DNA from: Nostoc carneum NIES-2107
GTDB taxonomy: Bacteria > Cyanobacteriota > Cyanobacteriia > Cyanobacteriales > Nostocaceae
Length of the DNA stretch: 64,000 nt
Reading direction: 5' to 3'
Assembly (NCBI GenBank): GCA_002368155.1
Contig: AP018183.1
Location: forward strand, 124,001-188,000
The position numbers and the translations under genes were made by a program. A model generated the notes under the pieces. It saw only the letters and a program-made list of their open reading frames with translations. It was not told where the DNA came from and searched no databases. Below are positions 20,001 to 27,810 of the stretch, in pieces. Each line of letters begins with the position of its first letter. Position 1 is the stretch's first letter.

Positions 20001-20242
20001 TCGGTCGCCTCCGGCCAAAGATGCACAGCAACCTGCTGCCTCTGTTGTGGGATGTCCCGATGCAGCACCATAAATGCTAACAGAGCCTGTAATCGTTCCG
20101 AATTGATGCCCTGAATGGGTAATCCATCGGCAGCTAAGGAAAATTCCTCAAATAGCTGAATGTAGAAGCTTTTAGACACAGGTGTTAACAGGATAAGGCG
20201 ATCGCAGACCATTGATAAAATGGTACTGCCTAAAATAGGCAA
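17066..20242 (-). CDS. SARP-type transcriptional regulator with AAA ATPase and TPR domains
   Basis: The product has up to 1058 residues; an internal ATG at residue 11 (MVCDRL) is an alternative start. Residues about 25-115 form a winged-helix DNA-binding domain (LQALLAFMVLHRD, ANLRRRLHELK), and about 120-270 a bacterial transcriptional activation domain (DLLPSCYDDWIVPYREKLR). Residues about 300-560 are an AAA/STAND ATPase with Walker A GEPGIGKTRLLE and Walker B VLVVLDDIQWLDET. The remaining ~500 residues are helical TPR-like repeats (AEKALEAAQLVNN). Proteins of this layout are large signal-responsive activators that use ATP and a TPR sensor. The stop overlaps the start of the split DUF4242-like gene. 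The upstream region was cut off by IS1634 copy 3 about 520 bp away. Confidence 0.88.
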   Translation of the reverse strand: MPILGSTILSMVCDRLILLTPVSKSFYIQLFEEFSLAADGLPIQGINSERLQALLAFMVLHRDIPQQRQQVAVHLWPEATDTDAKANLRRRLHELKQVIPAVDRWLHIETKTIQWLCDENCRTDVAEFESAMLLAERSSTNAQSTISSLEQAAKLYRGDLLPSCYDDWIVPYREKLRQQTIAALDKLVTLLTNQKDQRSAIFYAQQLQRIDPLYEPAYCHLMRLHAGQGDRASALRVYHHCMTTLQAELGVNPSPTTYKLYEELLLLEDAPSSPSACTVSTQTPDFSQLIPISSLTLTVTAELPLIGRETEWAAIEEWRSQCQQQEQSDLLWILGEPGIGKTRLLEELAKTVQASGSYVLWGRGYEAEMLRPYGVWVDMFQAIGATKFLDELRSLVLNVESVATLNRGRVFDLAVQFISQLATTAPVLVVLDDIQWLDETSIAFLHYAVRLLNQQKGIWFACAARKREIAANPPADKFIQTLHREHRIRKVELTPLDSLQTLALAQAVGYIADDDRIFTSSGGNPLFTLEIVRAHAQSERTAADTLEMLIQGRLRQLDETTQELMPWMAALGHSFNPTTLAKVADFSLPRLLSAIDRLEQHGIIRPGNAIAGEMCYNFAHDIVRQVAYEQFSEPRRRLIHTHIAQTLNAIATPTSPLINDVARHADLGSDHALAATACLQAAERCLRVFAYGEAAELTQRGIRHCQYLSTTERIHLHLNLLKTSVKAGVPKQQAAALKQELQSLIQEAATLKLKEDEATGLEALIVLNYDHGNLSEVQQYSLRAAEQGRSASPATTMYMLAHTGACLAEIGREMTRAEALLLEAQSISDRLGTSAIDIPFGLGCVRRFQGDSEQAQSLLRQGWQMAQVACDHWRECTCLTNLVMLELETGNPAAALNDGNELIHVAAQMGEGSEAPHAAALNALTQYLLHKQNATEILEQSCQVLQRIDSPRMLAYVQTIAARWDLAQGDLTQAIARAEKALEAAQLVNNCSEIALAWAVVIQANHQRGNFNCAQQHFAEMKTRLKDSTLSAQAQQSIAALEAYLHESIHPQSRGKTA

Positions 20243-20352
20243 ATGTTCTTTCCACTAGCCAACATTTGCTCTAGCCTTTAATGAATAAAAATAAACTCAG
20301 CTGGAAACTCACCAGGAGCGACTCATCTGCAGGCATTTATGAGCAATATCTG

Positions 20353-20583
20353 CTACTCCCTTGGTAAGGGATTGTACCAGCGATCGCTGGGCAAGAGTAG
20401 TTTATCTGATTCAGGTGGGCCCCATGTATTTGGCTCATATTCGTAAACGGGTGTGACGTTGTCGAGAATTGACTGGACAATCCGCCATTCCTCTTCCACC
20501 GTATCTTCGCGCACAAACAAGGTGGGATCGCCCCGCAAGTTAAAGCGAGCAAACAGCGCTACACTTAACACGCTCACTGACAC
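20353..20583 (-). pseudogene. zwf: C-terminal remnant of glucose-6-phosphate dehydrogenase
   Basis: From about 20535 down to the TAG at 20353 the frame reads RGDPTLFVREDTVEEEWRIV, then a stretch with EPNTWGPPESDKLL and RWYNP. These are hallmarks of the last ~60 residues of glucose-6-phosphate dehydrogenase (GDxTLF...W.I.DPI, SWGP). Upstream the frame has no similarity and soon hits a stop, so about 85 percent of the gene is missing. The remnant lies 182 bp from IS1634 copy 3. It is probably a leftover of an IS-mediated rearrangement, not a functional gene. Confidence 0.65.
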
Positions 20584-20764
20584 AGATTTGTTGCTCCTCG
20601 CGATCGCTCACTGCCACCAAACCTGAAACCAATAAACAAGTTATCATTTTTGCATGGACAAGCACGATCTCTATTCTCATGATCGTGTTGGGCATCACTG
20701 CTCCCAGCGCAGCCCACTGCAGGCATTGCACTTCCTTTAAACTATGAAAGAGAAAAACACTTAT
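20584..20764. other. No gene seen between the zwf remnant and IS1634 copy 3
   Basis: I see only short open frames without recognisable similarity and one GCGATCGC-type motif (cgatcgct). The left flank of copy 3 is CTTAT. Confidence 0.4.
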
Positions 20765-21120
20765 CTGTACGTTCGCTTATTTTTGAAGTGTGAGAGGAAT
20801 TAACGCCTTACTGTTAAAGGAAACAATACGATTTTGGATCTCCTAAAACCATCACCGTGTAATACTTGGGAAAAGGAGAACGAGCTTTACCATGTATTAC
20901 ATGGTAAAAGAAATTGCGACTTTGCGTGTATTACAGGGATGAAAGAAATATATTGAGAGACTGTTACCGGAAGTTAAGCTCTTCAGTGTAATACATGGAA
21001 GAGTAGCAATATTCAAAGTTCAATTTACGGTGTCTTACACGGAAATTGCTAATATTGAAATGGGACTTCAATTGTGTGTATCCTCCTTCAGGAGTGGTAC
21101 AGGTAATTGAGTAAGATGAA

Positions 21121-22827
21121 TTATGTCGAGCGCACCACTGAATCTATCTGATAAAGGGATTCAGGCATTTTCATTAAAGAAAGAATTTGTTTTTGAAGCG
21201 CGTTAATTGGTGTGATGAAGATGGTAGAATCAGGTAAAAAATAAAGAGTTAAATTACAAAAAGCCTTGAGCATTTGTTCAGCAGATGGGCGAGCAGTTTT
21301 TCGCTTTGGATTACCGTCATAAAGACCTGCCAAAGATTGTTGGGTTTGCTCAAGAGCCAGCCGTACTACAAACTCCATTAGAGTAAATACACGCAAAGCT
21401 ATGTTCAACAGGAACATTAAGCCAGTGATTCGGTCAGTATTTTGAAAGTAAATGGGTAGGGCTGGCAAAGAACCCCTTTTAAAACGGTGAAAACCTCGCT
21501 CTAAAAGCCATTCATCCCGATAATACATCACAGCAAGTGGTAAACTCATCTGGCTACTATCGGCATTAGTAACATACAATCGCCACCCTGCCAAAGTTTC
21601 TGCCTCCTGAATTGCAGTATCTATCTTCTGGATATGAAGTTGAAGACAAATATCTGTCAATTCCTCTGTGGTCGAGTTTTTTGATGGTCGTCCCCGTCCG
21701 AGATGACGAGTTTTTTTAGTGATCTGTTCTGTAATCATGGTTGAGAAAAAATTTTTGACACGATAGCGCTGGAGAATGTTTTCTACTTTATGGGTGAGTA
21801 GCTCCCGATCTGAGCCTGGCTTGTTAGCTAAACTTTGGAGAGCGGTTTCAGCAGTCAAGATGCGTTGCTGTTGTCCACGTATCATTGATGCGGCAAGGCT
21901 TTGGGAGTAAACTACTAAGTAGCGTTCTAGCCAACGCACCCATTTGTTGGTTTGTTTGTTGAACCAAAACTTACCTAACTCCACTTCAAAACCTTTTCCC
22001 ACCGCAGGTTCTTCTTCATCTTGTCGTGGTAAACGAATGGGCACAATTTCCGCTGGTGGGTTGAGAACCCATTGCTGAAGATATTGAGGGTGTTGCCCAC
22101 TCATGGCTACAGGAACGCAGTAAATACCCCTAGAAGCGGCGATTTGAGCGCGAGTTGCAATCGACCCAGCTTTACAATCAGCGATGAAGACAAACTTTTT
22201 ATGTCCAATCACTTGTGCTATTTTTTGCCAAGTGGGGAAATATAATGGGTCGTCAGCTCCATTACCTTCAAGGGTTGTGCTGACTAATGGCATTCCCATT
22301 GGGTCAAGGGTTGCCAATAATTGACGGTATTGCAACAAATCTGGGCGTTTGTCCTTGGAATAGCCATAACGTAATATATTTTCTTCTGGAGAATCTCCCT
22401 GTTGATGATTCACGCTAAAACTAGTCGTATCGGTTCGTGCCACTTGTGTGGGCAATTCGTAGGCGCGAATCAGATTTTGTCCTAACTTGACCTCTATTTC
22501 CTGCGTTGCTTGTGTTTGCTTACCTAACTCTTCGACTACCCTTGCCAATCTGTCATCACTGGTATCTTTTTCTCCTATCGACCACCCTGTACTTAACTCT
22601 AAAATCCTTCGATGTGCCTTTACCCATGATTCCACTGCACACAACCGATGGTCTGATTGAGTAATTATGTATGTCAGTAACAATACACTCAATTGACCAT
22701 AACTCATGCCTTTGTGGTTTCCGTGTGGTTTTTTGAGTTTTTGGTCAATACATTTAGCTATCCCCATCTGAACAAGCCATTCCACGATGACGGGAATATC
22801 GTCAATCCGCTCAGAACTTATGTCCAC
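21121..22827 (-). CDS. IS1634-family transposase (copy 3)
   Basis: The 568-residue product is identical to copies 1 and 2, with all three catalytic residues present. Confidence 0.93.
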   Translation of the reverse strand: MDISSERIDDIPVIVEWLVQMGIAKCIDQKLKKPHGNHKGMSYGQLSVLLLTYIITQSDHRLCAVESWVKAHRRILELSTGWSIGEKDTSDDRLARVVEELGKQTQATQEIEVKLGQNLIRAYELPTQVARTDTTSFSVNHQQGDSPEENILRYGYSKDKRPDLLQYRQLLATLDPMGMPLVSTTLEGNGADDPLYFPTWQKIAQVIGHKKFVFIADCKAGSIATRAQIAASRGIYCVPVAMSGQHPQYLQQWVLNPPAEIVPIRLPRQDEEEPAVGKGFEVELGKFWFNKQTNKWVRWLERYLVVYSQSLAASMIRGQQQRILTAETALQSLANKPGSDRELLTHKVENILQRYRVKNFFSTMITEQITKKTRHLGRGRPSKNSTTEELTDICLQLHIQKIDTAIQEAETLAGWRLYVTNADSSQMSLPLAVMYYRDEWLLERGFHRFKRGSLPALPIYFQNTDRITGLMFLLNIALRVFTLMEFVVRLALEQTQQSLAGLYDGNPKRKTARPSAEQMLKAFCNLTLYFLPDSTIFITPINALQKQILSLMKMPESLYQIDSVVRST

Positions 22828-22863
22828 TGTTTTCCCCGCTTACTGATACAAAACAGCGAATTC

Positions 22864-23259
22864 CTACTGTTGTGTATACTCGCTATTTAGTACCACAATA
22901 AAATGATTGAGGGCTTTGAGTGCTGCTTTGTAGCCCGGTGATTGCTTACCTAACTTCAACTCCAATATTACTTGGTTACGTAAACTTTCGAGTGTTGCCA
23001 CCTTTAGAGGCATGGTCGCAACTTCAACAACACTAGTTTTGGCTTTATGTGCCAACTTTTTTTCCCGTGTAATACTTGGATGAGCATTCCTTCTAATCAC
23101 CTGTTCAACGTAATCAGCTCTAGTCATACCCAAGCATTCGGCAGCGATCCCCAAAGCCTTCCAGGTTTCATCCGTTAATCTTAAAGAGCGCACTTGACGA
23201 TAATCATCGTCTTTGAGGGCGAACTTCCCTTGAATATCCCGCTTTAACATTCGCCTCAT
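22864..23259 (-). CDS. IS-encoded ribbon-helix-helix-like protein (copy 3)
   Basis: The product has 131 residues from the ATG at 23259 and is identical to the copy 1 protein. The alternative TTG start is at 23289. Confidence 0.65.
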   Translation of the reverse strand: MRRMLKRDIQGKFALKDDDYRQVRSLRLTDETWKALGIAAECLGMTRADYVEQVIRRNAHPSITREKKLAHKAKTSVVEVATMPLKVATLESLRNQVILELKLGKQSPGYKAALKALNHFIVVLNSEYTQQ

Positions 23260-23491
23260 CCGTGTATTACATCGTAAGTTTAACCCCAAATTAGTGAAGT
23301 TTAAAGTGTAATATTCAGTATTACAGATGAGATGTTAATGAGCCATAGCTTCCATGTAATACATGGAAAGGGCTTTTTTCCTTTTTCCATGTATTACACG
23401 GTGATGCTTTTAGGATATCCAAAATCGTATTGTTTCCTTTAACAGTAAGGCATTAATTCCTCTCACCCTTTAAAAATGAGCGAACGTACAG

Positions 23492-23972
23492 TACAGGTGG
23501 GCTTTTGGTGAAGCAATGCTTCACAAGGAAGTTGCGAAGTCGATCACAACTTTCTCCCCCAGGTACCCCGGCTACCCTAGTACTCTGCCAAGACAACTTT
23601 GCGTTGTGGTCAGCAGAGGAGCGGAGGGGCAGAGGGGCAGAGGGGAAAGATTTACTACAAGTTTCTCCTCCGCTCCCTTGCTCCCCTGCTCCCCTGCCCA
23701 CCACCACATAGCAATTTTGGGTTGGTGCACTACTAGCCCCCCAGCTATTAGCAGCAGTAGAGGAGTGGCGATCGCACTGCCAAATTAAGAAGCGATCGCT
23801 GCGCCAAAGCCTGCGGCTAACTCAGGTGTATCGGTATGAGGGTAGATTAAGGTTGCTGTCCAAACTTGTTCAACAGGCTGACCAATTTGACGGTAGAGCG
23901 ATCGCACATCTTCAGCATTAGCAGCAGCAAACACATTAATCAAGCGTGTTCCATCACAGGATGCAGCACAAA
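23492..23972. repeat. Second copy of the 481-bp spacer
   Basis: It matches 13453-13933 base for base as far as I can read. This includes the CACAAA at the right edge, although no matching CACAAA follows copy 4. The spacer was therefore carried along with its flanking IS copies. Confidence 0.9.
23785..23972 (-). pseudogene. Duplicate 3' part of the split DUF4242-like gene
   Basis: It is the same C-terminal half-domain as at 13746-13933 (SCDGTRLINVFAAAN to FGAAIAS), here with no 5' partner nearby. It is a passive passenger of the block duplication. Confidence 0.85.
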
Positions 23973-24328
23973 CTGTACGTTCGCTTATTTTTGAAGTGTG
24001 AGAGGAATTAACGCCTTACTGTTAAAGGAAACAATACGATTTTGGATCTCCTAAAACCATCACCGTGTAATACTTGGGAAAAGGAGAACGAGCTTTACCA
24101 TGTATTACATGGTAAAAGAAATTGCGACTTTGCGTGTATTACAGGGATGAAAGAAATATATTGAGAGACTGTTACCGGAAGTTAAGCTCTTCAGTGTAAT
24201 ACATGGAAGAGTAGCAATATTCAAAGTTCAATTTACGGTGTCTTACACGGAAATTGCTAATATTGAAATGGGACTTCAATTGTGTGTATCCTCCTTCAGG
24301 AGTGGTACAGGTAATTGAGTAAGATGAA

Positions 24329-26035
24329 TTATGTCGAGCGCACCACTGAATCTATCTGATAAAGGGATTCAGGCATTTTCATTAAAGAAAGAATTTGTTT
24401 TTGAAGCGCGTTAATTGGTGTGATGAAGATGGTAGAATCAGGTAAAAAATAAAGAGTTAAATTACAAAAAGCCTTGAGCATTTGTTCAGCAGATGGGCGA
24501 GCAGTTTTTCGCTTTGGATTACCGTCATAAAGACCTGCCAAAGATTGTTGGGTTTGCTCAAGAGCCAGCCGTACTACAAACTCCATTAGAGTAAATACAC
24601 GCAAAGCTATGTTCAACAGGAACATTAAGCCAGTGATTCGGTCAGTATTTTGAAAGTAAATGGGTAGGGCTGGCAAAGAACCCCTTTTAAAACGGTGAAA
24701 ACCTCGCTCTAAAAGCCATTCATCCCGATAATACATCACAGCAAGTGGTAAACTCATCTGGCTACTATCGGCATTAGTAACATACAATCGCCACCCTGCC
24801 AAAGTTTCTGCCTCCTGAATTGCAGTATCTATCTTCTGGATATGAAGTTGAAGACAAATATCTGTCAATTCCTCTGTGGTCGAGTTTTTTGATGGTCGTC
24901 CCCGTCCGAGATGACGAGTTTTTTTAGTGATCTGTTCTGTAATCATGGTTGAGAAAAAATTTTTGACACGATAGCGCTGGAGAATGTTTTCTACTTTATG
25001 GGTGAGTAGCTCCCGATCTGAGCCTGGCTTGTTAGCTAAACTTTGGAGAGCGGTTTCAGCAGTCAAGATGCGTTGCTGTTGTCCACGTATCATTGATGCG
25101 GCAAGGCTTTGGGAGTAAACTACTAAGTAGCGTTCTAGCCAACGCACCCATTTGTTGGTTTGTTTGTTGAACCAAAACTTACCTAACTCCACTTCAAAAC
25201 CTTTTCCCACCGCAGGTTCTTCTTCATCTTGTCGTGGTAAACGAATGGGCACAATTTCCGCTGGTGGGTTGAGAACCCATTGCTGAAGATATTGAGGGTG
25301 TTGCCCACTCATGGCTACAGGAACGCAGTAAATACCCCTAGAAGCGGCGATTTGAGCGCGAGTTGCAATCGACCCAGCTTTACAATCAGCGATGAAGACA
25401 AACTTTTTATGTCCAATCACTTGTGCTATTTTTTGCCAAGTGGGGAAATATAATGGGTCGTCAGCTCCATTACCTTCAAGGGTTGTGCTGACTAATGGCA
25501 TTCCCATTGGGTCAAGGGTTGCCAATAATTGACGGTATTGCAACAAATCTGGGCGTTTGTCCTTGGAATAGCCATAACGTAATATATTTTCTTCTGGAGA
25601 ATCTCCCTGTTGATGATTCACGCTAAAACTAGTCGTATCGGTTCGTGCCACTTGTGTGGGCAATTCGTAGGCGCGAATCAGATTTTGTCCTAACTTGACC
25701 TCTATTTCCTGCGTTGCTTGTGTTTGCTTACCTAACTCTTCGACTACCCTTGCCAATCTGTCATCACTGGTATCTTTTTCTCCTATCGACCACCCTGTAC
25801 TTAACTCTAAAATCCTTCGATGTGCCTTTACCCATGATTCCACTGCACACAACCGATGGTCTGATTGAGTAATTATGTATGTCAGTAACAATACACTCAA
25901 TTGACCATAACTCATGCCTTTGTGGTTTCCGTGTGGTTTTTTGAGTTTTTGGTCAATACATTTAGCTATCCCCATCTGAACAAGCCATTCCACGATGACG
26001 GGAATATCGTCAATCCGCTCAGAACTTATGTCCAC
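24329..26035 (-). CDS. IS1634-family transposase (copy 4)
   Basis: The 568-residue product is identical to the other three copies and intact. Confidence 0.93.
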   Translation of the reverse strand: MDISSERIDDIPVIVEWLVQMGIAKCIDQKLKKPHGNHKGMSYGQLSVLLLTYIITQSDHRLCAVESWVKAHRRILELSTGWSIGEKDTSDDRLARVVEELGKQTQATQEIEVKLGQNLIRAYELPTQVARTDTTSFSVNHQQGDSPEENILRYGYSKDKRPDLLQYRQLLATLDPMGMPLVSTTLEGNGADDPLYFPTWQKIAQVIGHKKFVFIADCKAGSIATRAQIAASRGIYCVPVAMSGQHPQYLQQWVLNPPAEIVPIRLPRQDEEEPAVGKGFEVELGKFWFNKQTNKWVRWLERYLVVYSQSLAASMIRGQQQRILTAETALQSLANKPGSDRELLTHKVENILQRYRVKNFFSTMITEQITKKTRHLGRGRPSKNSTTEELTDICLQLHIQKIDTAIQEAETLAGWRLYVTNADSSQMSLPLAVMYYRDEWLLERGFHRFKRGSLPALPIYFQNTDRITGLMFLLNIALRVFTLMEFVVRLALEQTQQSLAGLYDGNPKRKTARPSAEQMLKAFCNLTLYFLPDSTIFITPINALQKQILSLMKMPESLYQIDSVVRST

Positions 26036-26071
26036 TGTTTTCCCCGCTTACTGATACAAAACAGCGAATTC

Positions 26072-26467
26072 CTACTGTTGTGTATACTCGCTATTTAGTA
26101 CCACAATAAAATGATTGAGGGCTTTGAGTGCTGCTTTGTAGCCCGGTGATTGCTTACCTAACTTCAACTCCAATATTACTTGGTTACGTAAACTTTCGAG
26201 TGTTGCCACCTTTAGAGGCATGGTCGCAACTTCAACAACACTAGTTTTGGCTTTATGTGCCAACTTTTTTTCCCGTGTAATACTTGGATGAGCATTCCTT
26301 CTAATCACCTGTTCAACGTAATCAGCTCTAGTCATACCCAAGCATTCGGCAGCGATCCCCAAAGCCTTCCAGGTTTCATCCGTTAATCTTAAAGAGCGCA
26401 CTTGACGATAATCATCGTCTTTGAGGGCGAACTTCCCTTGAATATCCCGCTTTAACATTCGCCTCAT
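26072..26467 (-). CDS. IS-encoded ribbon-helix-helix-like protein (copy 4)
   Basis: The product has 131 residues from the ATG at 26467 and is identical to the copy 1 protein. The alternative TTG start is at 26497. Confidence 0.65.
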   Translation of the reverse strand: MRRMLKRDIQGKFALKDDDYRQVRSLRLTDETWKALGIAAECLGMTRADYVEQVIRRNAHPSITREKKLAHKAKTSVVEVATMPLKVATLESLRNQVILELKLGKQSPGYKAALKALNHFIVVLNSEYTQQ

Positions 26468-26683
26468 CCGTGTATTACATCGTAAGTTTAACCCCAAATT
26501 AGTGAAGTTTAAAGTGTAATATTCAGTATTACAGATGAGATGTTAATGAGCCATAGCTTCCATGTAATACATGGAAAGGGCTTTTTTCCTTTTTCCATGT
26601 ATTACACGGTGATGCTTTTAGGATATCCAAAATCGTATTGTTTCCTTTAACAGTAAGGCATTAATTCCTCTCACCCTTTAAAA

Positions 26684-27493
26684 ATGAGCGAACGTACAGT
26701 GGATCTCCAACTATCAAATAAGGTTGCACTGGTGAGCGGTTCAAGTGCCGGAATTGGACTGGCAATAGCTACTACACTTGCTCAAGAAGGAGCGACGGTC
26801 ATTGTCAATGGCAGAACGCAAGAGCGAGTAAACCAAGCCCTTGATCAGATTCGGCGCATTGTGCCAAATGCTAAACTTCAAGGAATTGCTGCCGATCTGG
26901 GAACCCAAGCAGGAGCACAATTGTTGTTTCAACAGGTGCCATTAGTCAACATTTTGGTGAACAACTTGGGAATTTATGGCTCCAAAGCATTTGAAGATAT
27001 CTCCGATGAAGAGTGGATGAACATTCTGGAAGTGAATGTGATGAGTGGTGTTCGGCTCTCACGTCATTACTTACCGCTGATGCTGAAGCAAGATTGGGGA
27101 CGCATTATTTTCATCTCTAGTGAGTCTGCCTTGAATATTCCCGCCGAGATGATTCACTATGGGGTGAGCAAGACTGCACAGGTGGCGTTGGCTCGTGGTT
27201 TAGCTGAAACAACCGCAGGCAGTAATGTCACAGTCAATTCAGTATTGCCTGGGCCAACCCGTTCCGAAGGAGTGGAAATTTTTATCCAGGGACTTGCCAA
27301 AGATCAAAGTATTTCACCCGAACAAGTTGAGAAAGAGTTTTTTAGTAAAACTCGCCCATCTTCACTAATTCAGCGATTTGCTTCAACGTCTGAAGTTGCT
27401 GTATTGGTGGCGTTTGTTGCTAGTCCCTTAGCCTCTGCGATTAATGGTGCGGCTGTGCGAGTCGAGGGCGGATTGGTGCGATCAATTATTTAA
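26684..27493 (+). CDS. Short-chain dehydrogenase/reductase with IS-derived start
   Basis: This is a 269-residue classical SDR. It has the glycine-rich NAD(P) motif SGSSAGIG, an NNLG variant of the NNAG motif, the catalytic S in FISSES and YGVSK holding the Tyr and Lys. The family interconverts alcohols and ketones; the substrate is unknown. The first five codons (MSERT) are the right end of IS1634 copy 4, and native coding resumes at TGGATCTC, where the original start codon must have been. A GTG at 26699, made from the last IS base, is an alternative start. There is no convincing ribosome-binding site in the IS end, so expression may be poor. Confidence 0.88.
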   Translation: MSERTVDLQLSNKVALVSGSSAGIGLAIATTLAQEGATVIVNGRTQERVNQALDQIRRIVPNAKLQGIAADLGTQAGAQLLFQQVPLVNILVNNLGIYGSKAFEDISDEEWMNILEVNVMSGVRLSRHYLPLMLKQDWGRIIFISSESALNIPAEMIHYGVSKTAQVALARGLAETTAGSNVTVNSVLPGPTRSEGVEIFIQGLAKDQSISPEQVEKEFFSKTRPSSLIQRFASTSEVAVLVAFVASPLASAINGAAVRVEGGLVRSII

Positions 27494-27810
27494 CACAACG
27501 AACGTGAAAATCCGGTTAGTACCATAGCATTGAACTTCTGCAAACAAGGTATGCAAAACACAAAGCGTTTGAGAAGCAAAATTTTGGTTGAAGAATACAT
27601 CCGTCAGAATCAATAAGTCGGGGATTCAGACCAGCGACTTATTGAACGCGAGTGCGTCTCCCCTTGGGAGAAGACCACCAAATCTACGATTTGGTGGGGG
27701 TGCAAAAACGCCGGTTATTCATCCGTCACTCGCACAGAATACAAGCAAGAGAATTCTGGCTCCTGACTCCTGAATTCTGTTTGATAATCTGAATAAATCA
27801 CTCTGACAAC
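27494..27810. other. Intergenic region with hairpin and dispersed repeat
   Basis: CCACCAAATC at 27675-27684 pairs with GATTTGGTGG at 27688-27697 around a 3-base loop. At 27751-27780 lies GAATTCTGGCTCCTG followed by a second CTCCTGAATTCTG, a short repeat that also occurs near 54640 and 54721. I see no credible gene. Confidence 0.5.

Larger units (their letters stand above)
20765..23491 (-). mobile_element. IS1634-family element, copy 3
   Basis: It is 2727 bp with the same ends and internal layout as copies 1 and 2. The left flank CTTAT and the right flank TACAG do not match. The right flank is the duplicated 481-bp spacer, so this copy reached its place by recombination or duplication and not by a simple insertion. 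Confidence 0.92.
23973..26699 (-). mobile_element. IS1634-family element, copy 4
   Basis: It is 2727 bp with the same ends. The left flank is CACAAA (spacer) and the right flank TGGATC (SDR gene), so no target duplication pairs. The right end supplies an ATG that reads in frame into the SDR gene. Confidence 0.92.

Noticed and set aside
10726-26699. IS-spacer-IS block as an active composite transposon
   Set aside because: Neither block has matching outer target repeats. Copies 1 and 2 have individual TACAG and CACAAA duplications, which shows separate insertions.
27588-27773. 61-codon frame in the repeat-rich intergenic region
   Set aside because: It covers a hairpin and a dispersed repeat, so chance is more likely.
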